NCBI RefSeq assembly: GCF_014645835.1
Contig: NZ_BMMM01000004.1
Span: forward strand, 62,001-126,000
From: Streptomyces albiflavescens
Lineage (GTDB): Bacteria > Actinomycetota > Actinomycetes > Streptomycetales > Streptomycetaceae
Reading direction: 5' to 3'
Length of the DNA stretch: 64,000 nt
This document shows, piece by piece, positions 17,204-27,634 of this stretch. A program made the translations under genes and the position numbers. How positions within the stretch are numbered: the first letter of the stretch is position 1; each line of letters starts with the position of its first letter. A model generated the notes under the pieces. The model had not been told where the DNA came from, did not search any database, and saw nothing but the letters and a program-made list of their open reading frames with translations.

Positions 17204-17237
17204 CGGTAACTCCTTGGAAGCGGGGTCGATGCGGTGC

Positions 17238-17268
17238 AGTCTTCGACCTCAAGTCCGGTTGAGGTCAA
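17238..17268 (-). promoter_or_regulatory. SoxR-box promoter of the quinone oxidoreductase gene
   Basis: On the minus strand TTGACC (17268-17263) and AAGACT (17243-17238) are separated by 19 bp. The dyad GACCTCAA-N6-TTGAGGTC (17245-17266) is centred between them. Overlong spacers with this CCTCAA/TTGAGG dyad are characteristic of SoxR activation. The alternative is that the dyad is the operator of the divergent TetR. Confidence 0.65.
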
Positions 17269-17301
17269 GCGCCGGCCCGGTCGGTGCGTAGGCTCATGGC
17301 C

Positions 17302-17907
17302 ATGGGTGAGATCGGACTGCGCGAGCGCAAGAAGCAGCGGATGTACCAGGCCGTCTCCGACATCGCGATCGGACTCTTCCTGGAGAAGGGGTTCGACGCC
17401 GTGTCCGTCGCCGAGATCGCCGCCGCCGCCGAGATCTCCAAGCCGACTCTCTTCCGGTACTTCCCGGCCAAGGAGGACCTGGTCCTGTACCGGTTCGCCG
17501 ACCATGAGGACGAGGCCGCGCGGGTCGCCGTCCGGGGCCCCTCTCCGGTGGAGGCGTTGCGGCGGCACTTCCTCGACGGGCTGGAGCGGTGCGATCCCAT
17601 CACCGGGCTCAACGACCACCCGGAAGTCCTCGCCTTCCAACGGCTGCTCTACGGGACGCCCTCGCTGGCGGGCCGGATGTACGGGTATCTGGAGCGGTCC
17701 GAGGCCGCCCTTGCCGAGGCGCTCGGCGGCGACCTCGGCGCCCGGCTCGCCGCAGGGCAGATCGTCGCCGTGCAGCGCATCCTCGCGCAGGAGAACTGGC
17801 GGCGGATCGCGGAGGGGGAGGGGGCCGAACAGGTGCGGTCCGATGCCGTCGCCGCGGCCGAGGAGGCGTTCGCGCTGCTGGGGGCGGGCCTGCCGCGATA
17901 CGCATGA
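17302..17907 (+). CDS. TetR-family transcriptional regulator
   Basis: The 201-residue regulator has a canonical TetR HTH at residues ~10-55 (AAAEISKPTLFRYFPAKEDLV) and an unassigned helical ligand domain. ATG 17302 lies 8 nt after TAGGCT (17289-17294), so leaderless; ATG 17296 and 17284 are in-frame alternatives. It is divergent from the quinone oxidoreductase, sharing a 98-bp gap that contains the SoxR-type dyad. It may regulate that gene, itself, or the downstream HelD-like gene. The stop is followed by a 69-bp gap. Confidence 0.88.
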   Translation: MGEIGLRERKKQRMYQAVSDIAIGLFLEKGFDAVSVAEIAAAAEISKPTLFRYFPAKEDLVLYRFADHEDEAARVAVRGPSPVEALRRHFLDGLERCDPITGLNDHPEVLAFQRLLYGTPSLAGRMYGYLERSEAALAEALGGDLGARLAAGQIVAVQRILAQENWRRIAEGEGAEQVRSDAVAAAEEAFALLGAGLPRYA

Positions 17908-17941
17908 CCTCCGCTCACTGGCCGTTACCAAGTAAAAAATG

Positions 17942-17969
17942 TAACTCGGTAACGAAACTCGGTTACCCT
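17942..17969 (+). promoter_or_regulatory. Repeat-containing promoter of the HelD-like gene
   Basis: AACTCGGTAAC and AACTCGGTTAC occur as near-direct repeats (about 17943-17953 and 17957-17967), the second overlapping TACCCT (17964-17969), 8 nt before the ATG. This is a likely repressor site. The rifamycin-associated element known upstream of some helR genes was not seen. Confidence 0.45.
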
Positions 17970-17976
17970 TGATGGC

Positions 17977-20013
17977 ATGACGTCACCCGACCCTGCCCTC
18001 AACCGCTCCCTCACCCGCGAACGCATCTACCACGACACCTGCCGCGCCGCCCTCGCCGCGATGGTCGCCGGTGCCGAGGAACAGGTCGTCATCGGCGAAG
18101 ACGTCTCCGCCTCCGGTGCAGACGCCGAAGTGCTCGGATACCGGCTGCGCAGCCAGGCGAAGGAGCTGCGTGAGCTGCCCCGAGGCCCTTTGTTCTTCGG
18201 CAAGCTGGAATTCGGACGGGATGCCGGGGCGGCCGGCGGGCATGCCGGGCAGAGCTATCACATCGGCCGGCTGCGGATCACCGAACATCCTTCCGCACCA
18301 CCCCTCGTCGTCGACTGGCGCGCCCCCGTCTCGCGCGCCTTCTACCAGGCGGGCGCCGGCGACCCGCAGGGCGTCGCCGTCCGCCGCCGCTTCGGCTGGG
18401 CGCCCGGCAGCCAAGGCGATTCAACTGACCTCACGGGCCTGGAGGACGAGTACATCGGCACAGGTCACGAGCCGGACAGTCGCATCCTCGTGAGCGAGAT
18501 CGAGCGCCCCCGCGTCGGCCCCATGCGCGACATCGCCGCCACGATCCAGCCCGAACAGGACGATCTCGTACGAGGTGATCTCGGGCTCTCGGTCTGTGTG
18601 CAGGGCGCCCCAGGCACCGGCAAGACGGCCGTCGGCCTGCACCGGGCCGCGTACCTCCTCTACACGCACCCGCAGCGCATCCGCCGCGGCGGTCTGCTGA
18701 TCCTCGGCCCCAACCGCACCTTCCTCTCGTACATCTCGGAGGTTCTGCCGGCGCTGGGCGAGACGGGCGTGCGGCAGTCGACCGTCGGGGACGAGATCGC
18801 CCGGCACCCGGTGAGAGGGGAGGACGACGAGCGCGCCGCCGTCGTCAAGCACGACGCCCGGATGGCGGAGGTGTTGCGCCGGGCTCTCCACGCGAACATC
18901 GGCAGTCCCGCCGACTCCCTCGCCGTGCCGGACGGCTCGTACCGCTGGCGCGTCCCGCTCGACACGCTCCGTCGCATCGTGGACGGCGTACGGGCCGAGG
19001 AGCCCCCGTACGCCGTCGGACGCGAGCGCGTGCGGACGCGGGTCGTGCGCCATATGCAGGAGCAGGCCGAACGGCGCGGCGAAACGGCTACGAACGCATG
19101 GCTGCAGAAGATCTCCCGGGCCCGGCCGGTCGGGGCGTACGTCGACGCGGTGTGGCCCCGGGTGCGCCCGGAGGAGCTCGTCGCTCGACTCCTCACCGAC
19201 GCCGATGCGCTGGCGGCGGCGGCCGAGGGCATCCTGGGCGCGGACGAGCAGAAGGCGATCCTGTGGGTCAAGCCGCCGCGGTCGTGGAAGTCGGCGCGGT
19301 GGTCGGCCGCCGATCTCGTCCTCCTCGACGAGGTCGCCGGGCTCATCGAACACCCTGAGGGATACGGCCACCTGGTCATCGACGAGGCGCAGGATCTGTC
19401 GCCGATGGAGTGCCGGGCGATCGCGCGGCGGGCGGCGTTCGGGTCGCTGACGGTGCTCGGCGATCTCGCGCAGGGCACGACTCCGTGGGCCGCGCGGGAG
19501 TGGGGCGAGCTGCTCGGGCACCTGGGAAAACCGGACGCCGCGGTGGTACCGCTGACGACCGGTTTCCGGGTGCCGCGCGCCGTCGTCGAACTCGCCAACC
19601 GGCTGCTGGGACGACTGGACGTGGCGGTGCCGCCCGCTCAGTCCCTGCGCGGGGACGGTGAGTTGAGGGTCCATCCGACGTCCGACGTACTGTCCGCGAC
19701 CGTCGACGCCGTGCGCGGCGCGCTCACCCACGAGGGTTCCGTCGGGGTCATCGCCGCCGACGGGGACGCCGTACGCGTGCGGGAGGCGCTCGGCGCCGCC
19801 GGAATCGCGACGGAGGGCCCCGGCGAACTGGGCGCACGTGTCGCGGTGGTGCCCGCGGGGCTCGCCAAGGGACTTGAGTACGACCATGTCGTCGCCGTCG
19901 AGCCGGCCGCCGTCGCGGAGGCGGAGGCGCGGGGGCTGCACCGCCTGTACGTGGTGCTGACGCGGGCGGTGTCGCGGCTGGACGTGGTGCACGCGCGCCC
20001 CCTCCCTTGGTGA
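17977..20013 (+). CDS. HelD/HelR-type RNA-polymerase-recycling ATPase (UvrD-like superfamily 1)
   Basis: The 678-residue protein has the actinobacterial HelD layout: an N-terminal coiled coil, the DWRAPV motif (113-118), Walker A GAPGTGKTA (about 210-218), a long helical insertion and Walker B VIDEAQDLSPME (about 466). GLAKGLEYDHVVAVEP and YVVLTRA occur near the C-terminus. HelD proteins prise stalled RNA polymerase off DNA; the HelR group also displaces rifamycins. The length and motifs fit HelR, but the rifamycin-associated element was not found, so resistance is uncertain. The ATG is probably leaderless. It is convergent with an SDR gene 1 nt away. Confidence 0.85.
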   Translation: MTSPDPALNRSLTRERIYHDTCRAALAAMVAGAEEQVVIGEDVSASGADAEVLGYRLRSQAKELRELPRGPLFFGKLEFGRDAGAAGGHAGQSYHIGRLRITEHPSAPPLVVDWRAPVSRAFYQAGAGDPQGVAVRRRFGWAPGSQGDSTDLTGLEDEYIGTGHEPDSRILVSEIERPRVGPMRDIAATIQPEQDDLVRGDLGLSVCVQGAPGTGKTAVGLHRAAYLLYTHPQRIRRGGLLILGPNRTFLSYISEVLPALGETGVRQSTVGDEIARHPVRGEDDERAAVVKHDARMAEVLRRALHANIGSPADSLAVPDGSYRWRVPLDTLRRIVDGVRAEEPPYAVGRERVRTRVVRHMQEQAERRGETATNAWLQKISRARPVGAYVDAVWPRVRPEELVARLLTDADALAAAAEGILGADEQKAILWVKPPRSWKSARWSAADLVLLDEVAGLIEHPEGYGHLVIDEAQDLSPMECRAIARRAAFGSLTVLGDLAQGTTPWAAREWGELLGHLGKPDAAVVPLTTGFRVPRAVVELANRLLGRLDVAVPPAQSLRGDGELRVHPTSDVLSATVDAVRGALTHEGSVGVIAADGDAVRVREALGAAGIATEGPGELGARVAVVPAGLAKGLEYDHVVAVEPAAVAEAEARGLHRLYVVLTRAVSRLDVVHARPLPW

Positions 20014-20014
20014 G

Positions 20015-20683
20015 TCACCAGGGGAGGGGCGCGCCGTCACGGAAGAAACCGCCGGTGGGACCGTCGTCCGGGAGGGTGGCCGCCCACACGACGCTCGCGG
20101 CACCCTCCTCGACCGGGCGGCCGCCGGGTCCGCCCATGTCGGTGGCGACCCACCCCGGGCAGACGGCGTTCACCAGGACCCCGTCGGCGCGCAGTTCGGC
20201 GGCGAGCATGCGGGTGAGCGCGTTGAGCCCCGCCTTTGTCACCGAGTAGGCGGGGGTGCCGCCGCCCATGCTCGCCAGGGACGCGGCCTCGCTGGAGACG
20301 TTCACGACACGCGGGTGTGCGCTCGCGCGCAGCAAGGGGAGCAGTGCCTGGGTCAGCCGCCAGGGACCGTACAGATTCGTCTCGGCCGCCTCGCGTACGA
20401 CGCCCAGGTCGGCGGTGGTCGCCCGCTGCCAGGTGTCGTACGTGATCGCCGCGTTGTTGATCAGGACGTCGAGGGCGTCGATGTCCCGGGCGGCCGCGGT
20501 GATGTCGGCCTCGGAGGTGACGTCCAGGCGGAGGGGGCGTGCGTTCGGGCCGACATCTCGCGCCGTCTCCTCTGCGGCCCCGGCGGACCGGGCCGTCACG
20601 AGCACGGTGTGGCCCGCGGCGGCCAGCTGCCGGGCGACCTCGCGGCCGATGCCGCGGTTGGCGCCCGTGACGAGAGCGATCAC
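20015..20683 (-). CDS. SDR-family oxidoreductase
   Basis: The short-chain dehydrogenase has TGANRGIG (cofactor loop), NNAA, the catalytic Ser in VNVSSEA and YSVTK (Tyr and Lys). GTG 20683 overlaps the stop of the upstream gene as GTGA, suggesting translational coupling, and gives 222 aa; a start at 20707 would add MDFPGSPA. Preference for NADP is suggested by Arg after the Gly-rich loop but not proven. Substrate unknown. It forms an operon with the F420/hemerythrin fusion gene. Confidence 0.85.
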   Translation of the reverse strand: MIALVTGANRGIGREVARQLAAAGHTVLVTARSAGAAEETARDVGPNARPLRLDVTSEADITAAARDIDALDVLINNAAITYDTWQRATTADLGVVREAAETNLYGPWRLTQALLPLLRASAHPRVVNVSSEAASLASMGGGTPAYSVTKAGLNALTRMLAAELRADGVLVNAVCPGWVATDMGGPGGRPVEEGAASVVWAATLPDDGPTGGFFRDGAPLPW

Positions 20684-21567
20684 CGCGGGACTCCCGGGGA
20701 AGTCCACTGGGATGTCAGGAGGGGGATCAACTGTTCTTCCTCGTATGTCAGATGGGCTTCGAGCTCGGTGGTGAGGCGCTCCACCTGGGAGAGTACGTGG
20801 CTGGGGTCCGTGTGCCGCGGATCCTGGGCGACGACCCGGCGCAGCTCTTCGAGGAGCTCGGCGATCCGCTCGTGCTCCTGGCGCAGTCGGTCCAGGGCCG
20901 GGGCGAGCGCGGGATGGCGGTCGGCGAGGAGCGGGAAGATGCCGAGCTCCTCGCCGGTGTGGTGGTTGTGGAGGCCCTGGCAGAGAGTGAGGCAGTTGAC
21001 GCGGAGCTGGGCACCGAGGGAGGCGCCGGCGGTACCGGTGGCGCCGGCGGTCCTGAACTCCTCACGGATCAGGGCGAGTTCACGCCGGAACGCGTCGTGG
21101 ACGACCTTCAGGCCCTCGGCCATGGAGCCGGCGTTGATGTTCGGCGGGCCGGCCGGCGGGATCGGGTGGAGGGCGACGACCGGGATCACGCGATCCGTCT
21201 TCGCCTGGTACTCCGCCCAGCCCGGGTCGGCCTCCACGGCGCGGGCGAACACGGCGTCACGTTCGGCGCGTTCGAGGACGACGGCCTCCGCCTCGTAGGT
21301 GAAGACTCCGTCCTCGACAGTCAGCCGGGGGTTCGCGAGAAGGTTGTGGAACCAGTCGGGGTGGTGGGGCGCGCCACCGGCCGACGCGATGACGAGCACT
21401 CGCTCGCCGCCGTCGGGGTAGAAGCCGACGGGGGTCGTGTGCGGCGTCCCCGTGCGCGCCCCGGTGGTCGTCAGCAGGAGCAGTCGCGCTCCCTCGAAAT
21501 AGCCGCCGACGCGTCCGTTGTTGGCGCGGAATTCTTCGATGACCTGCTGATTGAAAGGGTTGGGCAT
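20680..21567 (-). CDS. Fusion of a DDN-like deazaflavin-dependent reductase and a hemerythrin HHE domain
   Basis: The 295-residue protein starts MPNPFNQQVIEEFRANNG. Residues 1-135 match F420-dependent DDN/nitroreductase-family split beta-barrels (LLLTTTGARTGTPHTTPV, HPDWFHNLLANP). Residues ~150-285 are a hemerythrin-like four-helix bundle with iron-ligand patterns HDAF, HNHHTGEE, HERI and HLTYEEEQLIP. Joining an F420H2-dependent reductase to a di-iron O2/NO-binding bundle suggests sensing or detoxification of oxygen or NO. The frame continues far upstream through 13-bp repeats, which I reject as coding. The next gene overlaps its stop. Confidence 0.85.
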   Translation of the reverse strand: MPNPFNQQVIEEFRANNGRVGGYFEGARLLLLTTTGARTGTPHTTPVGFYPDGGERVLVIASAGGAPHHPDWFHNLLANPRLTVEDGVFTYEAEAVVLERAERDAVFARAVEADPGWAEYQAKTDRVIPVVALHPIPPAGPPNINAGSMAEGLKVVHDAFRRELALIREEFRTAGATGTAGASLGAQLRVNCLTLCQGLHNHHTGEELGIFPLLADRHPALAPALDRLRQEHERIAELLEELRRVVAQDPRHTDPSHVLSQVERLTTELEAHLTYEEEQLIPLLTSQWTSPGVPR

Positions 21568-21780
21568 TCGCTGCTTTCTTGTGTTTTCGGGCAGGGTGAA
21601 TTGCCGCGGGGCGAATGAGGTGCGCAAGGGTGCGCCGCGGTGCTGAATGTCCGTGCGTGAGGGCGCGCGGTGTCTCGCACAGGGGGTGCGCGCAGGGAAG
21701 TTGTACGAGGGCGCCGTACGCGGAAGGCGTTCGCGGAAGGCGTTCGCGCAGGCCGTACGCAAGAAGCGCGCGAAGAAGGC

Positions 21781-21832
21781 GTACGAAGAATGCGTACGAC
21801 GAATGCGTACGACGAATGCGTACGAAGAAAGT
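21781..21832. repeat. 13-bp tandem repeats upstream of the DDN-hemerythrin gene
   Basis: Units GTACGAAGAATGC, GTACGACGAATGC (twice) and a degenerate fourth start at 21781, 21794, 21807 and 21820. Related GTACG/TTCGCG units extend back to about 21715. A 13-nt period shifts frame each copy, so this is not coding. The gap 21568-21991 shows no supportable gene. Confidence 0.55.
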
Positions 21833-21991
21833 GCGGGCGGGGCTCTACCCCGCCCCGGCCTCACTCGGAGGCCGGGCAACCAACTCGCTCACGGCACAAG
21901 GCCGACCCGGCAGTCATGGGCGCAACGCTAATGCCAGGGGCGGCCTCAATGCAATGCGGTATTCCAAGCCCGAGCGATTTCGGGCATGTTT

Positions 21992-22879
21992 TCAGGAATC
22001 CAGGGCGGCGACGTCCAGCTCGCCGAGGCGGTCCGGGTCGGCGATGACGTCGATCGCGGTGATTCGGTCGTCTTCGGTGACGGTGAAGGTGAGGACCAGA
22101 CGGAGGCGGCCGAGGGGGGCCATGGCCAGGCCGACCGTTCCGTCGAGGAGGGCGAGGCCGGTGAAGCGGGCGCGGCCGGTGGCGGCCATCGCGCCCTTGG
22201 CGACGGTGATCGCGCCGCTGACGACGACCGGTTCGGGGGTGGGGATGACGGACTTGTCGGCGTGCAGGACGACGTCCGGGTGGAGGAGGGCGACCAGCGC
22301 GTCGAGGTTTCCGCCGCGGGTGGCGGCCAGGAAGGCTTCGACGACCCGGCGCCGACGGGTGAGATCGGCCTCGGGCAGGGGGGAGGCGCCCTTGACGCGG
22401 CGCCGGGCGCGGCTCGCGAGCTGCCGTACCGCGGCCGGGGAGCGATCGAGCATCGGGCCGATCTCGTCGAAGGGCACGGTGAACATGTCGTGCAGGACGA
22501 AGGCGAGCCGCTCGGCCGGGGAGAGCGTGTCCAGGACCACCAGCAGCGCGACACCGACCGAGTCGGCGAGGACCGCCTCCTCTTCGGGGTCGCCGCCGTC
22601 CTCCGGGCTCACGGCCTGGTCGGTGAGGCGTACGTCGAGGGGTTCCTCGCGCTGCCGCTCGCGGGTGCGCAACAGGTTCAGGCACACCCGCGCCACGATC
22701 GTGGTCAGCCACCCGGCGAGGTTCTCGATGTCGTCGGTGTCGGCGCGGCGGGCCCGCAGCCAGGCTTCCTGGAGAGCGTCATCGGCTTCGCTCGCCGAGC
22801 CGAGCATCCGGTAGGCCACCGCCCGCAGATGCGTCCGGTGCTCCTCGAACCGCTCCGCCAGCCATGCACTCTCGCCCAC
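21992..22879 (-). CDS. ECF41-family sigma factor with SnoaL-like C-terminal domain
   Basis: The 295-residue protein has sigma region 2 (residues ~10-75, RAVAYRMLGSASEADDALQEAWLR), region 4 (~110-165, HDMFTVPFDEIGPMLDRSPAAVRQLASRAR) and a C-terminal SnoaL-like domain (~185-290). ECF41 factors use that extension instead of an anti-sigma and usually sit beside a carboxymuconolactone decarboxylase, oxidoreductase or epimerase gene. Here the neighbour is an epimerase, divergent. The conserved NPDKL of the extension appears as ADPDRL. GTG 22879 abuts the candidate ECF41 promoter of the neighbour. Confidence 0.88.
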   Translation of the reverse strand: MGESAWLAERFEEHRTHLRAVAYRMLGSASEADDALQEAWLRARRADTDDIENLAGWLTTIVARVCLNLLRTRERQREEPLDVRLTDQAVSPEDGGDPEEEAVLADSVGVALLVVLDTLSPAERLAFVLHDMFTVPFDEIGPMLDRSPAAVRQLASRARRRVKGASPLPEADLTRRRRVVEAFLAATRGGNLDALVALLHPDVVLHADKSVIPTPEPVVVSGAITVAKGAMAATGRARFTGLALLDGTVGLAMAPLGRLRLVLTFTVTEDDRITAIDVIADPDRLGELDVAALDS

Positions 22880-22881
22880 CG

Positions 22882-22908
22882 TGTCACATTCCTTCCTCGC
22901 GGGGTGTC
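22882..22908 (+). promoter_or_regulatory. Candidate ECF41-dependent promoter
   Basis: TGTCACA (22882-22888), a 16-bp spacer and TGTC (22905-22908) resemble the ECF41 consensus TGTCACA-N16-CGTC. It points to the epimerase gene at 22986, the expected ECF41 target type. Confidence 0.55.
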
Positions 22909-22985
22909 AGAGCAGTAGAACACCGAGAACCCGCTGAGGGGACAGGGATTTCGCAGGTCCGGTCCCCACCACCATGGGAGTAGTC

Positions 22986-23756
22986 ATGACGTCCACCCTG
23001 TCGACCATCCTGGTCACCGGCGGTACCGGCACGCTCGGCAGCCTCGTCGTCCCGCTGCTGCGGGAGGCCGGCCGCGACGTACGGGTGCTGAGCCGGCACG
23101 CCCGCGAGACCGCCGACGGCGTCGAGTACGTGGCGGTCGACCTGCTCGAGGGCGAGGGGCTGGAGGGCGCGCTGGCCGGGGTCGGCACCGTCCTGCACCT
23201 CGCGGGCGGCCCCAAGGGCGACGACATCGCGACGCGGAACCTGGTGCGGGCGGCCAAGTCCGCCGGCGTACGGCACCTCGTGTACATCTCGGTCATCGGG
23301 GCGGACCGGGTCCCGCTGGCCTGGCTCAGGTCCAAGCTGGACGCCGAGCGGGCCATCGCCGAATCGGGTGTGCCCTGGACGACGCTGCGGGCGGCCCAAT
23401 TCCACGAACTGACGCTGAACATGGTGCGGACGATGGCGAAGATGCCAGTCTTCCCGGTCCCGGGCGGCCTGCGCCTCCAGCCGGTCGACGCGCGCGACGT
23501 CGCGGCCCGCATCGTGGAACTCGCCCTCGGCGGCCCGGCCGGCCTGGTGCCCGACCTCGCCGGCCCCAAGGTCTACGGCCTCGGCGACCTGGCCCGCGGC
23601 TACCTCAAGGCCCGCGGCAAGCGCCGCCCGACGATGCCGGTCCGCATCCCCGGCAAGGCGGGGCGCGCCTACCGCGCGGGCGACAACCTGACGCTCGACG
23701 GCGCCGAGATCGGCAAGCGGACGTGGGAGGACTTCCTGGTGGAGCGGGTGGGCTAG
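22986..23756 (+). CDS. NAD(P)-binding epimerase-like (NmrA/atypical SDR) protein, ECF41 partner
   Basis: The 256-residue protein has an N-terminal Rossmann loop VTGGTGTLG (residues 9-17), a variable YISVIG segment in place of a canonical YxxxK, and NmrA-like features (atypical SDR, no clear catalytic Tyr-Lys pair). It is divergent from the ECF41 sigma gene and behind a matching promoter. Enzymatic activity is uncertain; COE-type partners of ECF41 are thought to act in redox stress. A strong terminator begins at the stop codon. Confidence 0.82.
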   Translation: MTSTLSTILVTGGTGTLGSLVVPLLREAGRDVRVLSRHARETADGVEYVAVDLLEGEGLEGALAGVGTVLHLAGGPKGDDIATRNLVRAAKSAGVRHLVYISVIGADRVPLAWLRSKLDAERAIAESGVPWTTLRAAQFHELTLNMVRTMAKMPVFPVPGGLRLQPVDARDVAARIVELALGGPAGLVPDLAGPKVYGLGDLARGYLKARGKRRPTMPVRIPGKAGRAYRAGDNLTLDGAEIGKRTWEDFLVERVG

Positions 23757-23816
23757 GGCCTGTCGTCACATTCCCGTCGTCGCCCGCGGGGCAGACGGGA
23801 AGTTGACGACAGGCCC
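23756..23816 (+). terminator. Strong terminator hairpin
   Basis: GGGCCTGTCGTCA (23756-23768) pairs perfectly with 23804-23816, with an inner CCCGTC/GACGGG stem. There is no long T-run, as is common in Streptomyces. Confidence 0.7.
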
Positions 23817-23885
23817 CAGGACCCCGTCCTGCGGATCACGCCCGGGCCGCGGCCGGGTGGGCCCAGGGATTCATATGATCACCCC

Positions 23886-24443
23886 ATGATCGAAGGCGAG
23901 TTGGTACGGCTGCGGGCGCTGCGCGCCGATGACCTGGACGCCCATGTGCGCTGGCGCAACGACCCGGAGGTGGTGCACTGGGCGACCGGCGGCGACCCGC
24001 TCTTCGGTCCCGTCACCCGCGAGGCGGTGGCCCACTTCTACGAGTCCCGGCTGCGCGACGACCCGCGCGTGCAGGCCACGTTGACCGTGGAGGACCTGGC
24101 CGACGGCCGCGCGATCGGCATGGTCGACTACCGCGACCTCGACCCGTTCACCGGCTGCGCGACAGTCGGCATCACCATCGGCGAACGCGACCACTGGGGC
24201 GGCGGCTACGGCTCCGAGGCTCTCCACCTCCTCCTCGGCCACCTCTTCGGCCCCCTCCGTCTGCACCGCGTCGAGCTGGACACCTGGAGCGGCAACGAGC
24301 GCGCCCTCCGCGCCTTCCGGGCGGCCGGCTTCATCGAGGAGGGCCGACGGAGGGAGAGTGTGCGGGTGGGGGACGAGTGGCACGACAGGGTGCTGTTCGG
24401 CCTGCTCAAGCAGGAGTGGACGGCACACGGCAAGAGGCCTTAG
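23886..24443 (+). CDS. RimJ/RimL-type GNAT acetyltransferase
   Basis: The 185-residue GNAT protein has the ribosomal-protein-acetyltransferase-like pattern LRALRADDLDAHVRWRNDPEV, then GERDHWGGGYGSEAL (acetyl-CoA loop) and NERALRAFRAAGF. The substrate is unknown. Its last ten codons (EWTAHGKRP) fall inside the first copy of a tandem repeat that continues past the stop, so the natural C-terminus may have been altered by repeat growth. Confidence 0.8.
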   Translation: MIEGELVRLRALRADDLDAHVRWRNDPEVVHWATGGDPLFGPVTREAVAHFYESRLRDDPRVQATLTVEDLADGRAIGMVDYRDLDPFTGCATVGITIGERDHWGGGYGSEALHLLLGHLFGPLRLHRVELDTWSGNERALRAFRAAGFIEEGRRRESVRVGDEWHDRVLFGLLKQEWTAHGKRP

Positions 24444-24570
24444 CTCCCGGCGGGGGGAGTGGACGACGGCACACGGCAACAGCTCTTGGCTCCCGGCGGG
24501 AGGAGTGGACGGCACACGGCAACAGCTCGTGGCTCCCGGCGGGAGGAGTGGACGGGCGTACGGCGACGGG
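24413..24570. repeat. Tandem 43-46-bp repeats spanning the 3' end of the GNAT gene
   Basis: Units starting GGAGTGGACG begin at 24413, 24456, 24502 and 24545 (last partial), with CACACGGCAA and CTCCCGGCGG blocks. Copy 1 lies inside the gene; the rest are downstream in the gap 24444-24703. Confidence 0.75.
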
Positions 24571-24703
24571 CCCTTGGGCCCACGACCGGATCCCCCTCAT
24601 CGGTCTGCCGGCCCCGCTCGCCGTCCCGCCCCCCGGGTAGTCCCCGGCCAACTCATGCATGGACGTGGCGAGATCCACGTCCACAGCGATGAGGGCGTCT
24701 CGG

Positions 24704-27091
<2,388 letters not shown>

Positions 27092-27584
27092 CGTGTCTCC
27101 ATCTGTTGGGCGGGGCCGCCTTCGCGGTCTCCGTCGGCGTCGCCTGGCTCGATCCGACCAGCTTCGAGCGTACGTGTGGTTCTCCTCGGCCCGTGGAGCT
27201 TTTGCCCCTTGCCACGTGGTGCGCCCGCCAAGGCGTCGGACCGGCCGGCGGTCGTCCCGCCCATCGGCTCGTGGGGCAGCTCGTTCGTCGGTCCGGTCGG
27301 GACCGTCCGGCTCGGGGACGAGCGGGACGTCCGGAAACCGGCAGCCCGATCGCCGCGGTCGGCGATTTCACGGTAGGGGCGGCCCGGCGGCCCGCGCTTC
27401 TCGAATCCTGACCGGTCCGGTCACCTGTCTCGCCACCCAGCACGCCATTCCGGCCGTCGCGTGCGCCGTCCGGCACCGACAGGCGCCGCGCGGCACACTG
27501 GCCGGCTCGGTGAAGCGACTGCGGAAGGTGCCCAGAACCGTCTCGGGCAGCCCGGGAGCGGCCACCGCGTGGTGTGGCGCACTT
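27092..27584. other. Intergenic region, no gene supported
   Basis: The 493-bp gap between the UvrA-like gene and the XRE operator has only overlapping low-quality frames. No RNA or repeat was recognised. Confidence 0.4.
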
Positions 27585-27604
27585 TTGCAAGCAGGTGCTT
27601 GCAA
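27585..27604. promoter_or_regulatory. Perfect inverted repeat, probable XRE operator
   Basis: TTGCAAGCAGGTGCTTGCAA has 9-bp perfect arms and a 2-bp centre, 31 bp before the XRE start, suggesting autoregulation. Confidence 0.6.
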
Positions 27605-27634
27605 TTGTTAGCGGGGATGCGGCAAGGTAGAGGC

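Noticed and set aside
17928..17976. Rifamycin-associated element upstream of the HelD-like gene
   Set aside because: The known element was not seen; the region holds AACTCGG repeats instead.
21615..22814. 399-codon plus-strand frame over the 13-bp repeats and sigma gene
   Set aside because: It is antisense to the ECF41 gene and passes through frame-shifting repeats with Arg/Ser-rich noise.
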